NCBI GenBank assembly: GCA_937885465.1
Contig: CAKZZM010000083.1
Location: 1-25,152 of the forward strand
Length of the DNA stretch: 25,152 bases
Source of the DNA: an uncultured Bacteroidales bacterium
GTDB taxonomy: Bacteria; Bacteroidota; Bacteroidia; Bacteroidales; Paludibacteraceae
Direction of reading: 5' to 3'
In this document: positions 1 to 7,905 of the stretch, piece by piece
Layout of the letters: the number at the start of each line of letters is the position of its first letter
Numbering within the stretch: position 1 is the stretch's first letter
Program-made: the position numbers and the translations under genes
The notes under the pieces: model-generated
Seen by the model: only the letters and a program-made list of their open reading frames with translations
What the model was told of the DNA's origin: nothing
Database searches by the model: none

Positions 1-60
1 CCACTACCAGAACGTTCGGAGACGTTCTCCACTACCAGAACGTTCGGAGACGTTCCCCAC
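1..60. repeat. 28-bp tandem repeat, two full copies
   Basis: Two abutting 28-bp units occupy 1-28 and 29-56 and differ only at the last base; a partial CCAC follows at 57-60. Each unit contains AGAACGT, a six-base spacer, then ACGTTCT or a near copy, so a 7-bp hairpin can form in the first unit. The array probably extends to the left of the window. Its core is the reverse complement of sequence in the array at 24720-25152. There are no unique spacers, so it is not a CRISPR array. Confidence 0.85.
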
Positions 61-128
61 ACTTGCCGACAAAAAAAATAATAATATATTGATTCTCAGA
101 TGTAGAAAACTTTAGTAAGTAAGAAAAA

Positions 129-3100
129 ATGAAAAAAGCAATAAAGATTGCGGTAATTACATTGCTGTCGCTCATTGCGGTTGTAATAATAGCCGCAGGC
201 ATTTTGGTGTATGTAGTGTTCACCCCGTCACGCTTGACCCCCGTGGTACAAAAAGTAGCGGGCAACTACATCGGATGCGACTACAATATCGGCAGTATTG
301 ACCTCACCTTCTTCTCCACCTTCCCCGAGTTCGGACTTAAAGGTGACAACATTCTTATCGTCAATCCTGTTGAAGGTGCGCCATCCGACACTCTGCTGGA
401 AGCCAAACACGTAGTCGCTCGCATCGACCTTATGAAACTGCTCAAAGAAGGGGATATCAATGTTCACGAAGTGGCACTATCAGATGTTATCCTTAACCCT
501 TATATATCGGCGGACGGCAACACCAACTTCGATATCCTCACGCTTAAGGAGGACACCACAGAGCAAGATACTACCGAATCTTTTATCAAATCAATAAGTA
601 TTGACGACCTCATTATCTCACTTAACACCAAATGTCTGACACTCGTGGACGAACGTGACAGTATAATGGCCGCAATAGATAAAGCGATTATAACTCTATC
701 AGCAAAGAGAGGAAAAGATAATATCATTAAAGGTATTCTAAAGGCAGATCTGCCGCACCTTTATGCCACACTCAAAAACACTGAATACGCTAACGACCTC
801 TCACTGAACCTACGCCTGCCCTACTCTCTCCGATTAGGCATGTCCGGACTGAGTGACATCCACGAATTGGGACTGACAACCACAGAGGCGTCGCTTGCCC
901 TTAATCAGTTTGACATTGCGCTCAACGGTTCTGCCACCATCATTCCCGAAATAAATGTAGATATGCACCTCGCTACCGGCAGGTGGCACCTTAGCGAACT
1001 ACTTGACCTTGTACCCTCCGAACTATTCACGATGCCAAAGGATATCAGTGCAGACGGATATGCGCGTTTAGAGGCGCACGCCTTCGGCGTATATAACGAT
1101 AGCGCCATACCCCTCGTTGACGCACAACTCTACTTAGACAACGCAACAGGCAAATATGCATCGCTGCCTTATACCCTCAACGATGTCAATGCCGATATAT
1201 CAGCCCACCTCGACCTCAACGACACAAAGCAGACAATGGCCACTATCAATCGACTGCAAGCAAAGACGAAACAATCATCCGTTTCGGCAACAGGACAATT
1301 AAGCGAGTTGCTCGATAATATGCTGATTGCACTTGACATCAATGCCAACCTCAATCTTCCCGACTTCGCCTATTTCGTACCCGATGACATCAATGCCAAC
1401 GGCAGAGCAACAGCCAAGATTAGTGCCAAAACACGACTTGCAGACCTTACCGACATGAAGTTAGAAAAGGGCAAGTACAAAGGCAATATAGTGCTTCACA
1501 ACTTAGCGGTGAGCATGGACTCTCTGCTCGCAAATGCTGCAACGATGACGCTCGACTTCAATATCCCGAACACAAGGCAGGCAGCGTCCAACGATAAGCG
1601 CGATGTGGAACGCCGCAAAAAGTTATCCCTGCTCGATGCCGACATCAATCTCACCGATTTGAATGTGAGTATGTCGGACGGCACAACAGCACAACTTGGC
1701 ACTACCGCCTTATGCTTGCAACTGGGTGATATTATCTCAAAAGGCGATATTATCTGTGCGCAAGTAGGCTTAGAGAGCAAACAGGCTACTGCACATACCA
1801 CCCTCACCGACAGCCTCGGCAATGCACAGCAGGTAGATGCAACCTTATCGCAACCCGTAATCAACGCTTACGCAGAATACGACACTAAGGATACGCTAAA
1901 GATACCTACTCTCAAATGCTCGTTCTCTATGCAGCAACTTGATGCCACATACGATACTATAACCCTTCATAGTCGCACCCCGCAAGGTACGGCACGCATA
2001 TCAGGCGGCAGAAGAGATAAGACGCAACCACGTTTGGCACTCTCGCTCAATATGCAGGAACTAAAGGCACAGATGGGAACACTCGCAGACATCAAAACCG
2101 ACCGTTTCGCCGTGAAAGCAGCCGCTCAACATACTAATAACAAAGAGAATATCCTGCTCGAATGGCGTCCTATACTCAATTTCGATCTTAACAACGCCAT
2201 TGCCAACACAAGTCTGCTTGAGCCGCAGATAAAAATCCCTAACATAAAGTTTGAGTACTCAAACAAGATCTTCACTATCGATACCGCTCGCGTAGAATTA
2301 GGACACTCTGACTTCTCTCTATCGGGCGAGATAAAAAATATAGGACCTTGGTTAGAAAAGAAAGACCTGCTGCTCGGAACACTTAATTTCACCTCCGACA
2401 AAACTGATGCTAACGAATTGCTTTCTTATATATCGGGCATCGGAAACGATGAAGAAGAGGAGGAAACTGCTGATACCGCCGAAAAGACAGAAACTACAAA
2501 TGCGACACAAGAATCTGAGCCTTTTATAGTTCCAAAGGGGGTTGATTTTACCCTCAATACTAATATTCGCAAAGCGGAGGCGTTCGGAGAACACCTCTCT
2601 AACCTCGGCGGACGAGTATATATAAAGGACGGAGTGCTGATTCTCGAAGAGATGGGCTTTATATGCGAGGCTGCCAAACTGCAACTGACCGCTATGTATA
2701 AGACCCCGCGACGAAATCATATCTTTGTCGGTTTCGATTACCACATGACCGATATTAACATCGAAGAACTGGTCAATATGATTCCGCAGGTCGACACAAT
2801 GTTGCCTATGTTGCGCTCGTTCAAGGGAGCCGCTAATCTCCACCTTGCAGCAGAGACCTATGTCAATTCACAATATCAGATTAAGCCTTCCACCATACGC
2901 GGTGCTTGCTCGCTGGATGCCAAAGACCTGACTCTGCTCGACGGCGAGACATTCACAAAAATAGCGAAGATACTCACCTTCAATAAAAAGACGGAGAATA
3001 AGATAGACTCTATCTCGGCAGAGATAGCAGTATATAAGAAAGAGATAGACATCTATCCTTTCCTCATCACCTGCGACAAATGGATGGCAGCAGTGGGAGG

Positions 3101-3323
3101 GCAACATAACCTCGATATGACCTTCGACTACCATATCTCTCTGCTCAATCCTTTCTATCTCGGTGTAGATGTAGGCGGCAGTTTTGACGACCTTAAGATC
3201 AAACCCGCCAAATGCAGATATGCCAAAGACTTCAAACCCGCCTTCCATCGCGAGGTTGACACCCGCTCAGGCGATATAAGAAAAGTAATACGAGAGACCC
3301 TACAAAGTAATGTGCAGCAATGA
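129..3323 (+). CDS. AsmA-like inner-membrane-anchored envelope protein
   Basis: The 1064-residue protein opens with a short Lys-rich stretch and one hydrophobic helix (about residues 8-30). A long, mostly beta-type periplasmic region of repeated DL/NL/SL-rich strands follows. This is the architecture of the AsmA superfamily, whose members are envelope proteins linked to outer-membrane homeostasis and, in the longest cases, to lipid transport between membranes. The N-terminal segment just after the helix (TPVVQKVAGNYIGCDY) and the C-terminal GGSFDDLKIKP region look like AsmA-family ends. A short acidic linker (EEEEE, about residues 774-800) splits the periplasmic part. Its stop overlaps the next start by 4 nt (ATGA), suggesting translational coupling to the phospholipase. 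The start is the first ATG after the repeat and directly precedes the membrane helix. Family call is good; the substrate is unknown. Confidence 0.8.
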   Translation: MKKAIKIAVITLLSLIAVVIIAAGILVYVVFTPSRLTPVVQKVAGNYIGCDYNIGSIDLTFFSTFPEFGLKGDNILIVNPVEGAPSDTLLEAKHVVARIDLMKLLKEGDINVHEVALSDVILNPYISADGNTNFDILTLKEDTTEQDTTESFIKSISIDDLIISLNTKCLTLVDERDSIMAAIDKAIITLSAKRGKDNIIKGILKADLPHLYATLKNTEYANDLSLNLRLPYSLRLGMSGLSDIHELGLTTTEASLALNQFDIALNGSATIIPEINVDMHLATGRWHLSELLDLVPSELFTMPKDISADGYARLEAHAFGVYNDSAIPLVDAQLYLDNATGKYASLPYTLNDVNADISAHLDLNDTKQTMATINRLQAKTKQSSVSATGQLSELLDNMLIALDINANLNLPDFAYFVPDDINANGRATAKISAKTRLADLTDMKLEKGKYKGNIVLHNLAVSMDSLLANAATMTLDFNIPNTRQAASNDKRDVERRKKLSLLDADINLTDLNVSMSDGTTAQLGTTALCLQLGDIISKGDIICAQVGLESKQATAHTTLTDSLGNAQQVDATLSQPVINAYAEYDTKDTLKIPTLKCSFSMQQLDATYDTITLHSRTPQGTARISGGRRDKTQPRLALSLNMQELKAQMGTLADIKTDRFAVKAAAQHTNNKENILLEWRPILNFDLNNAIANTSLLEPQIKIPNIKFEYSNKIFTIDTARVELGHSDFSLSGEIKNIGPWLEKKDLLLGTLNFTSDKTDANELLSYISGIGNDEEEEETADTAEKTETTNATQESEPFIVPKGVDFTLNTNIRKAEAFGEHLSNLGGRVYIKDGVLILEEMGFICEAAKLQLTAMYKTPRRNHIFVGFDYHMTDINIEELVNMIPQVDTMLPMLRSFKGAANLHLAAETYVNSQYQIKPSTIRGACSLDAKDLTLLDGETFTKIAKILTFNKKTENKIDSISAEIAVYKKEIDIYPFLITCDKWMAAVGGQHNLDMTFDYHISLLNPFYLGVDVGGSFDDLKIKPAKCRYAKDFKPAFHREVDTRSGDIRKVIRETLQSNVQQ

Positions 3324-4213
3324 GCAATGACACAATAAATAAAAAAGTTGCTCTTACCTTGTCAAGCGGAGGTGCTCGCGGCATGGCGCATATAGGTGCT
3401 ATCGAAGCACTGATGGAAAACGGCTATGAGATAACATCTGTCTCAGGTTGCTCAATAGGCAGTCTCATCGGAGGTATCTACGCAGCAGGTAAGATACATG
3501 AGGCACGAGACTGGTTCTGCTCTCTCGACAAACAGCAGATTCTGTCGCTGACAGATATATCGTTAGGTCTGAGCCATATAGTTAAAGGTGAACGAGTGCT
3601 GGACGCAATAAAAGAATGGGTACCTGACAGAGATATTGAATCGCTGCCTATACCCGCCGCCTTTGTCGCCACCGACCTTATTAACTCACGCCCCGTCATC
3701 TTCCGTAGCGGCAGTCTCTTTGACGCTATTCGCGCCTCTATCTCTATCCCCCTTTGTTTTACCCCCGTCCATTACCAAGACACACTATTAGTCGATGGCG
3801 GCTTAGTGAACCCTTTCCCGCTTGATATAGTGGAACGAACAGAAGGTGATATCCTCGCCGGCGTAAATATATCCGATAGAACACGCATGGATGTCGATTG
3901 GAACTTACCCGAGAAACCTATGGCGGTAAAGAAGATAAACAAAGTGAGTGAACTATGGGATAAGATGAGCGACGATATCAAAACAAGCACTATAGCCCCG
4001 CAAATCAACGCCCTCAGCCTTATTAACAGAATGATTGATATTCAGATTCAAGCTAACAGTGCACTACTCGCTAACCTGTATAAGCCTGACTTGCTTGTTA
4101 ATATCCCGCAAGATGCCTACACCACCTTCGATTTCGACAAGGCTGAAGAGATAATCGATCTCGGACACGAATTAATGCTACAGCAAATTAACGCATTAGC
4201 GAATATTCGCTAA
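3320..4213 (+). CDS. patatin-like phospholipase family protein (bacterial RssA-type)
   Basis: The 297-residue protein has the three hallmarks of the patatin fold. These are the oxyanion-loop SSGGARGMAHIG near residues 15-26, the nucleophile elbow GCSIG with Ser45, and the catalytic-dyad DGG motif with Asp159 (LVDGGLVNPFPLD). No signal peptide or membrane helix is visible, so it is probably cytoplasmic or peripheral. Family members hydrolyse acyl esters of phospholipids or related lipids; the substrate here is not evident. The start overlaps the AsmA-like gene by 4 nt, so the two are probably co-translated, and the pairing hints at a shared role in membrane lipid maintenance (inference). gltX begins 29 nt after its stop. 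The catalytic residues are intact, so I expect an active hydrolase. Confidence 0.88.
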   Translation: MSNDTINKKVALTLSSGGARGMAHIGAIEALMENGYEITSVSGCSIGSLIGGIYAAGKIHEARDWFCSLDKQQILSLTDISLGLSHIVKGERVLDAIKEWVPDRDIESLPIPAAFVATDLINSRPVIFRSGSLFDAIRASISIPLCFTPVHYQDTLLVDGGLVNPFPLDIVERTEGDILAGVNISDRTRMDVDWNLPEKPMAVKKINKVSELWDKMSDDIKTSTIAPQINALSLINRMIDIQIQANSALLANLYKPDLLVNIPQDAYTTFDFDKAEEIIDLGHELMLQQINALANIR

Positions 4214-4242
4214 GCAATACTCAAATATGTATAATGTTTAAT

Positions 4243-5826
4243 ATGGAAAGAAGAGTAAGAGTAAGATTTGCGCCTTCACCGACAGGCGCACTGCATATCG
4301 GCGGTGTTCGCACCGCCCTATACAACTACCTGTTCGCAAGGCAACACGGCGGAGATATGCTACTCCGCATCGAAGACACTGACTCAACGCGGTTCGTGCC
4401 CGGAGCTGAAGAGTATATCATCGAAGCACTGCAATGGCTCGGCATTGAGATAGACGAAGGCATCGGCGTATGGAGCAAGACGCAAAGCGCGGAAGAACTG
4501 AAAAAGAATAATATAAACGGACCTTATCGGCAGTCGGAACGACGCGATATCTATCACAAGTATGTAAAGCAACTGCTTGATGCCGACAAAGCATACATCG
4601 CTTTCGACACACCCGAAGAATTAGAGCAAAAGAGGCAACAGATAAAAAACTTCCAATACGATGCCTCTACCCGCAATATGATGCGTAACTCGCTCACTAT
4701 GTCCAAAGAAGAGGTGGACGCTCAGATACAAGCAGGTAAGCAATATGTTGTTCGCTTTAAGGTGGAACCGAATGAACAGATACATGTGCACGACCTCATT
4801 CGCGGTGAAGTAATCATAAACTCAAATATTATTGATGATAAGGTTCTTTATAAGTCGGCTGACGACCTGCCGACATACCACCTTGCCAATATCGTGGATG
4901 ACCACTTGATGGAAATATCCCATGTCATACGCGGCGAAGAGTGGCTGCCGTCCGCACCGTTGCATGTACTTCTCTATCGTGCTTTCGGTTGGGAGAACAC
5001 CATGCCGGAGTTCGCACATCTGCCGCTGCTCCTCAAGCCCGATGGCAACGGCAAACTGTCCAAACGCGACGGCGACAGACTCGGCTTCCCCGTCTTCCCG
5101 CTCGAGTTCCACGACCGGAAAACGGGAACAGTATCGTCAGGATATCGCGAGAGCGGATACTACCCCGAAGCGGTAATTAATTTTCTCGCTCTGCTCGGCT
5201 GGCACGCCACAGGAGATAAGGAGATATACTCCATTGACGAACTTATTCAAGAATTCTCACTCGACAGAGTCAGCAAGAGCGGTGCTAAATTCGATTACGA
5301 AAAAGGTAAGTGGTTCAACCACCAATATCTGATGCAGATGCCCGACGCTTTGCTCGCTGAGCAGTTCCTGCCTGTACTCGCCGATAAAGGTATCAACGAA
5401 AACGTGTGGCAGAACGAGCGCAGACCTCTGCTCGAACATATAATTGGTCTGATGAAAGAGAGAGTTAACTTCGTCAGTGAACTGTGGGAACAATGCGACT
5501 TCTTCTTCCGCGCTCCGCAGGAATACGATGAGAAATCGCTCAAAAAACGCTGGAAAGAGGACTCTCCCCGTCAAATGAAGGAACTGCTTGAACTTCTCAC
5601 ACCACAAACAGATTGGTCGGCAGAAGCACTCGATGCACTCGTGATGAGTTGGATAGCAGAGAAAGGATATGGTGTCGGACTCGTTATGAACGCCTTCCGC
5701 ATCTGCCTCGTAGGTGCAGCCCGCGGACCACATATCTGGGAAATAACATCCGCACTCGGCAAAGAGGAAACTCTTCGCAGACTACAAACCGCTATTTCGA
5801 CTATAGGGCTCCGCCCGAACTCTTGA
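4243..5826 (+). CDS. gltX: glutamate--tRNA ligase
   Basis: This is a class I aminoacyl-tRNA synthetase that charges tRNA-Glu with glutamate. The HIGH-type motif reads PSPTGALHIGG (His18-Gly21) and the KMSKS-type loop reads KLSKR (residues 271-275). Between them lie the conserved RIEDTD, GPYRQSER and HLPLLLKPDGNGKLSK segments. At about 527 residues the length fits bacterial GltX. I chose the ATG at 4243 (MERRVRVRF) because family N-termini begin this close to the VRVRFAPSPTG segment; an in-frame ATG at 4234 adds only three residues. A 9-bp tandem repeat follows immediately after its stop, and recQ begins within about 55 nt. No adjacent gatABC genes are present to hint at a misacylating role. 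Very confident. Confidence 0.97.
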   Translation: MERRVRVRFAPSPTGALHIGGVRTALYNYLFARQHGGDMLLRIEDTDSTRFVPGAEEYIIEALQWLGIEIDEGIGVWSKTQSAEELKKNNINGPYRQSERRDIYHKYVKQLLDADKAYIAFDTPEELEQKRQQIKNFQYDASTRNMMRNSLTMSKEEVDAQIQAGKQYVVRFKVEPNEQIHVHDLIRGEVIINSNIIDDKVLYKSADDLPTYHLANIVDDHLMEISHVIRGEEWLPSAPLHVLLYRAFGWENTMPEFAHLPLLLKPDGNGKLSKRDGDRLGFPVFPLEFHDRKTGTVSSGYRESGYYPEAVINFLALLGWHATGDKEIYSIDELIQEFSLDRVSKSGAKFDYEKGKWFNHQYLMQMPDALLAEQFLPVLADKGINENVWQNERRPLLEHIIGLMKERVNFVSELWEQCDFFFRAPQEYDEKSLKKRWKEDSPRQMKELLELLTPQTDWSAEALDALVMSWIAEKGYGVGLVMNAFRICLVGAARGPHIWEITSALGKEETLRRLQTAISTIGLRPNS

Positions 5827-5829
5827 CTC

Positions 5830-5865
5830 TCCGGACTATCCGGATTTTCCGGACTTTCCGGACTT
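5830..5865 (+). repeat. 9-bp tandem repeat after the gltX stop
   Basis: TCCGGAC or TCCGGAT begins at 5830, 5839, 5848 and 5857, an exact 9-nt period with unit TCCGGACTT. The pattern decays into TCAACTT and TCGACTA before the likely recQ start. The phase is open in the recQ frame, which explains the artificial N-terminal extension of that open frame. A related 9-bp unit (TTTCCGTAC) recurs at 21622-21666 and, inverted, at 11693-11710. Confidence 0.8.
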
Positions 5866-5879
5866 TCAACTTTCGACTA

Positions 5880-7643
5880 TTGACTCATTACATCGACATA
5901 TTGCACCGATATTGGCACTACGATAATTTCCGCCCTCTGCAGGCGGAAATTATTGAAAGTGCGGGGTCAGGGCACGACACCCTCGCTCTTCTACCCACAG
6001 GCGGAGGCAAGAGTCTCTGTTTTCAAGTCCCGGCAATGGCGATGCAAGCCCCCGATAATGAAGACGGCGACGGACTATGCCTCGTTATAACTCCGCTTAT
6101 TGCCCTAATGAAAGATCAGGTGCTGCACCTCAGAGAGAAAGGAATAAAAGCCTTCGCTATCCATACAGGTATAACGCAAGACGAGATGCAAATGATATTG
6201 GAGCATTGTCAGTTCGGGCACGCCAAATTCCTCTATGTCAGTCCTGAGCGATTAGAGTCAGAGCGCTTTATCCAAAAACTGCGTTTTTTGCCCATCGCAC
6301 TCATAGCCGTTGACGAGGCACACTGCATATCGCAGTGGGGATACGATTTCCGTCCGTCGTATCTCAACATTGCCCGTATCCGTCCGCTCTTCCCACACGC
6401 ACCCGTACTCGCTCTCACCGCTACCGCTACACCCGAAGTGGTGGAGGATATTCAAGACAAACTGTCAAACGAGAAAGCTGAGCCGTGGAACATCTTTAAG
6501 GCATCGTTTTGCAGAAAGAACCTTGCGTATATATCTCGCTACACTACCGAGAAAGAAGCGCAACTGCTGCATATCCTGCGGTCGGTTGAAGGTAGCAGTA
6601 TAGTATATGTAAGGAGTCGCCGCCGCACTACGCAGATTAGTGAACTGCTCTGCAGCGAGGGTATCAGTGCTGCCGCCTTCCATGCCGGACTAAGCAAGGC
6701 CGAGAAGGACTACCGGCAACAGCAATGGACCGACGGCGAGATAAGAGTGATAGTCGCCACCAACGCCTTCGGTATGGGTATCGACAAACCCGATGTACGC
6801 ACCGTTATTCACCTTGACCTGCCCGACTCAATAGAAGCCTACTTCCAAGAGGCAGGACGAGCGGGAAGAGACGGCGAAACGGCATACGCTGTACTCCTGC
6901 ACGATGACAAAGACCCGATAAAAATAAAGAAACGAGAATCAGATGCCTTCCCCGACATCACTTTCATCAAACGCATTTACGAAGCTATCGGTGATAACTT
7001 CGAGGTAGCACTCGGCTTCGGTGCAAATACCGTGCACGCCTTCCATTTCGATGATTTCTGCCGAGCAAGGCACCTGCCGCTTATACAAACGCTATCAGCT
7101 ATTCAACTTATCGCACAAGCCAACTTTTGGCTCTTTGAAGAGAACAGAGAGATAGCAACAAGAGTACAGATTCGCCGCTCGAAAGAACAACTCTATGGCG
7201 AGCAGATAACGCCGCTGCAAGAGCAGATACTGCAATACCTGATGAGACATTATACCGGACTATTCTCTACCTTTGCCTATATAGATGATGCTGAAATATG
7301 CAAAGCACTGAACCTAAGGCTTAAAAACCTGAACGAAGAACTGGTAAAACTGGCGAGCGCAGGCATAATAACATATATCCCCAGAAAGGAAACACCGGCA
7401 ATAACATATATTCGCGACAGAGTAACACTCGAAGAATTAGGCGATAAGATAACCGAACAATACACAAGAAAAAAGCAGACTTATCAATCTCGCCTTAACG
7501 CAATTCTCGAATATGCCGTCCAAACTGACTTCTGTCGACAACAACTTCTCGTGTCGTATTTCGGCGAGACAGAAGCCCTGCCATGCCAAACATGCGATGT
7601 CTGCAGAAGAAAGAAAAATCAAATAGCAAACATTAAAAATTAA
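5880..7643 (+). CDS. recQ: ATP-dependent DNA helicase RecQ
   Basis: This is a superfamily 2 DNA helicase for recombination and repair. From the proposed start the motifs run in order: FRPLQ (17-21, motif 0), Walker A PTGGGKS (39-45), DEAH (145-148) followed by CISQWGYDFRPSY, ALTATATPEV (motif III) and QEAGRAGRDG (motif VI). The zinc cysteines lie at the extreme C-terminus (Cys552, 569, 572, 575; CQTCDVC). There is no HRDC domain, which fits the shorter Bacteroidota RecQ form. The open frame extends back to 5613 inside gltX, but that part reads gltX in another frame and then the 9-bp repeat. The conserved protein starts at about LTHYIDILHRYW, and the only plausible codon there is the TTG at 5880, giving about 587 residues. 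Function is firm; the start is less so. Confidence 0.93.
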   Translation: MTHYIDILHRYWHYDNFRPLQAEIIESAGSGHDTLALLPTGGGKSLCFQVPAMAMQAPDNEDGDGLCLVITPLIALMKDQVLHLREKGIKAFAIHTGITQDEMQMILEHCQFGHAKFLYVSPERLESERFIQKLRFLPIALIAVDEAHCISQWGYDFRPSYLNIARIRPLFPHAPVLALTATATPEVVEDIQDKLSNEKAEPWNIFKASFCRKNLAYISRYTTEKEAQLLHILRSVEGSSIVYVRSRRRTTQISELLCSEGISAAAFHAGLSKAEKDYRQQQWTDGEIRVIVATNAFGMGIDKPDVRTVIHLDLPDSIEAYFQEAGRAGRDGETAYAVLLHDDKDPIKIKKRESDAFPDITFIKRIYEAIGDNFEVALGFGANTVHAFHFDDFCRARHLPLIQTLSAIQLIAQANFWLFEENREIATRVQIRRSKEQLYGEQITPLQEQILQYLMRHYTGLFSTFAYIDDAEICKALNLRLKNLNEELVKLASAGIITYIPRKETPAITYIRDRVTLEELGDKITEQYTRKKQTYQSRLNAILEYAVQTDFCRQQLLVSYFGETEALPCQTCDVCRRKKNQIANIKN

Positions 7644-7660
7644 ACTTTTTTGTGTTTTCT

Positions 7661-7692
7661 CTTGCATAATCCGCAAAGATATAGTAACTTTG
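7661..7692 (+). promoter_or_regulatory. Bacteroidota-type promoter for rho-thiL
   Basis: CTTG at 7661-7664 is followed by exactly 20 nt and then TAACTTTG at 7685-7692, a full match to the TAnnTTTG -7 element. Transcription should start a few bases further on, leaving a leader of about 200 nt before rho. The promoter lies just 18 nt beyond the recQ stop codon. Confidence 0.75.
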
Positions 7693-7782
7693 CAAAGCAA
7701 GCGGGATATATATCTTCTTTCCGCAAGTTTCACACTTGTTTTTATTAGTCTTATTAATCGAGTTTTTGCTCTTTTTATTATC

Positions 7783-7852
7783 GTACGGCAATAAAGTTGC
7801 CGCGTTATAGACAATAATTGCGTAACTAAGGCAACTTCGCCTATTCCCGTAC
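7783..7852 (+). promoter_or_regulatory. nested stem structure in the rho 5' leader
   Basis: Nested complementary arms are visible by eye: GTACGG (7783-7788) with CCGTAC (7847-7852), AAGTTGCC (7794-7801) with GGCAACTT (7830-7837), and GTTA (7804-7807) with TAAC (7823-7826). A U-rich stretch (about 7736-7780) precedes it. The structure sits between the promoter and the rho start, where autoregulatory attenuation of rho would act. It matches no riboswitch class I can name. Confidence 0.5.
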
Positions 7853-7905
7853 TCGAATAATATTTGCACTCTAATAAAATTCCTGACTAAAATTTTTCAT
7901 TATAA

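Noticed and set aside
65..85. Shared CCGACAAA...AATAATAA segment before the AsmA-like gene and, at 11397-11417, before the pqqD-like gene
   Set aside because: It is a short A-rich match of about 20 nt and could be the usual A/T-rich sequence near Bacteroidota starts; two instances are not enough.
5613..5879. N-terminal extension of RecQ from an upstream ATG inside gltX
   Set aside because: It reads gltX in another frame and then the 9-bp repeat, and has no helicase-like sequence.
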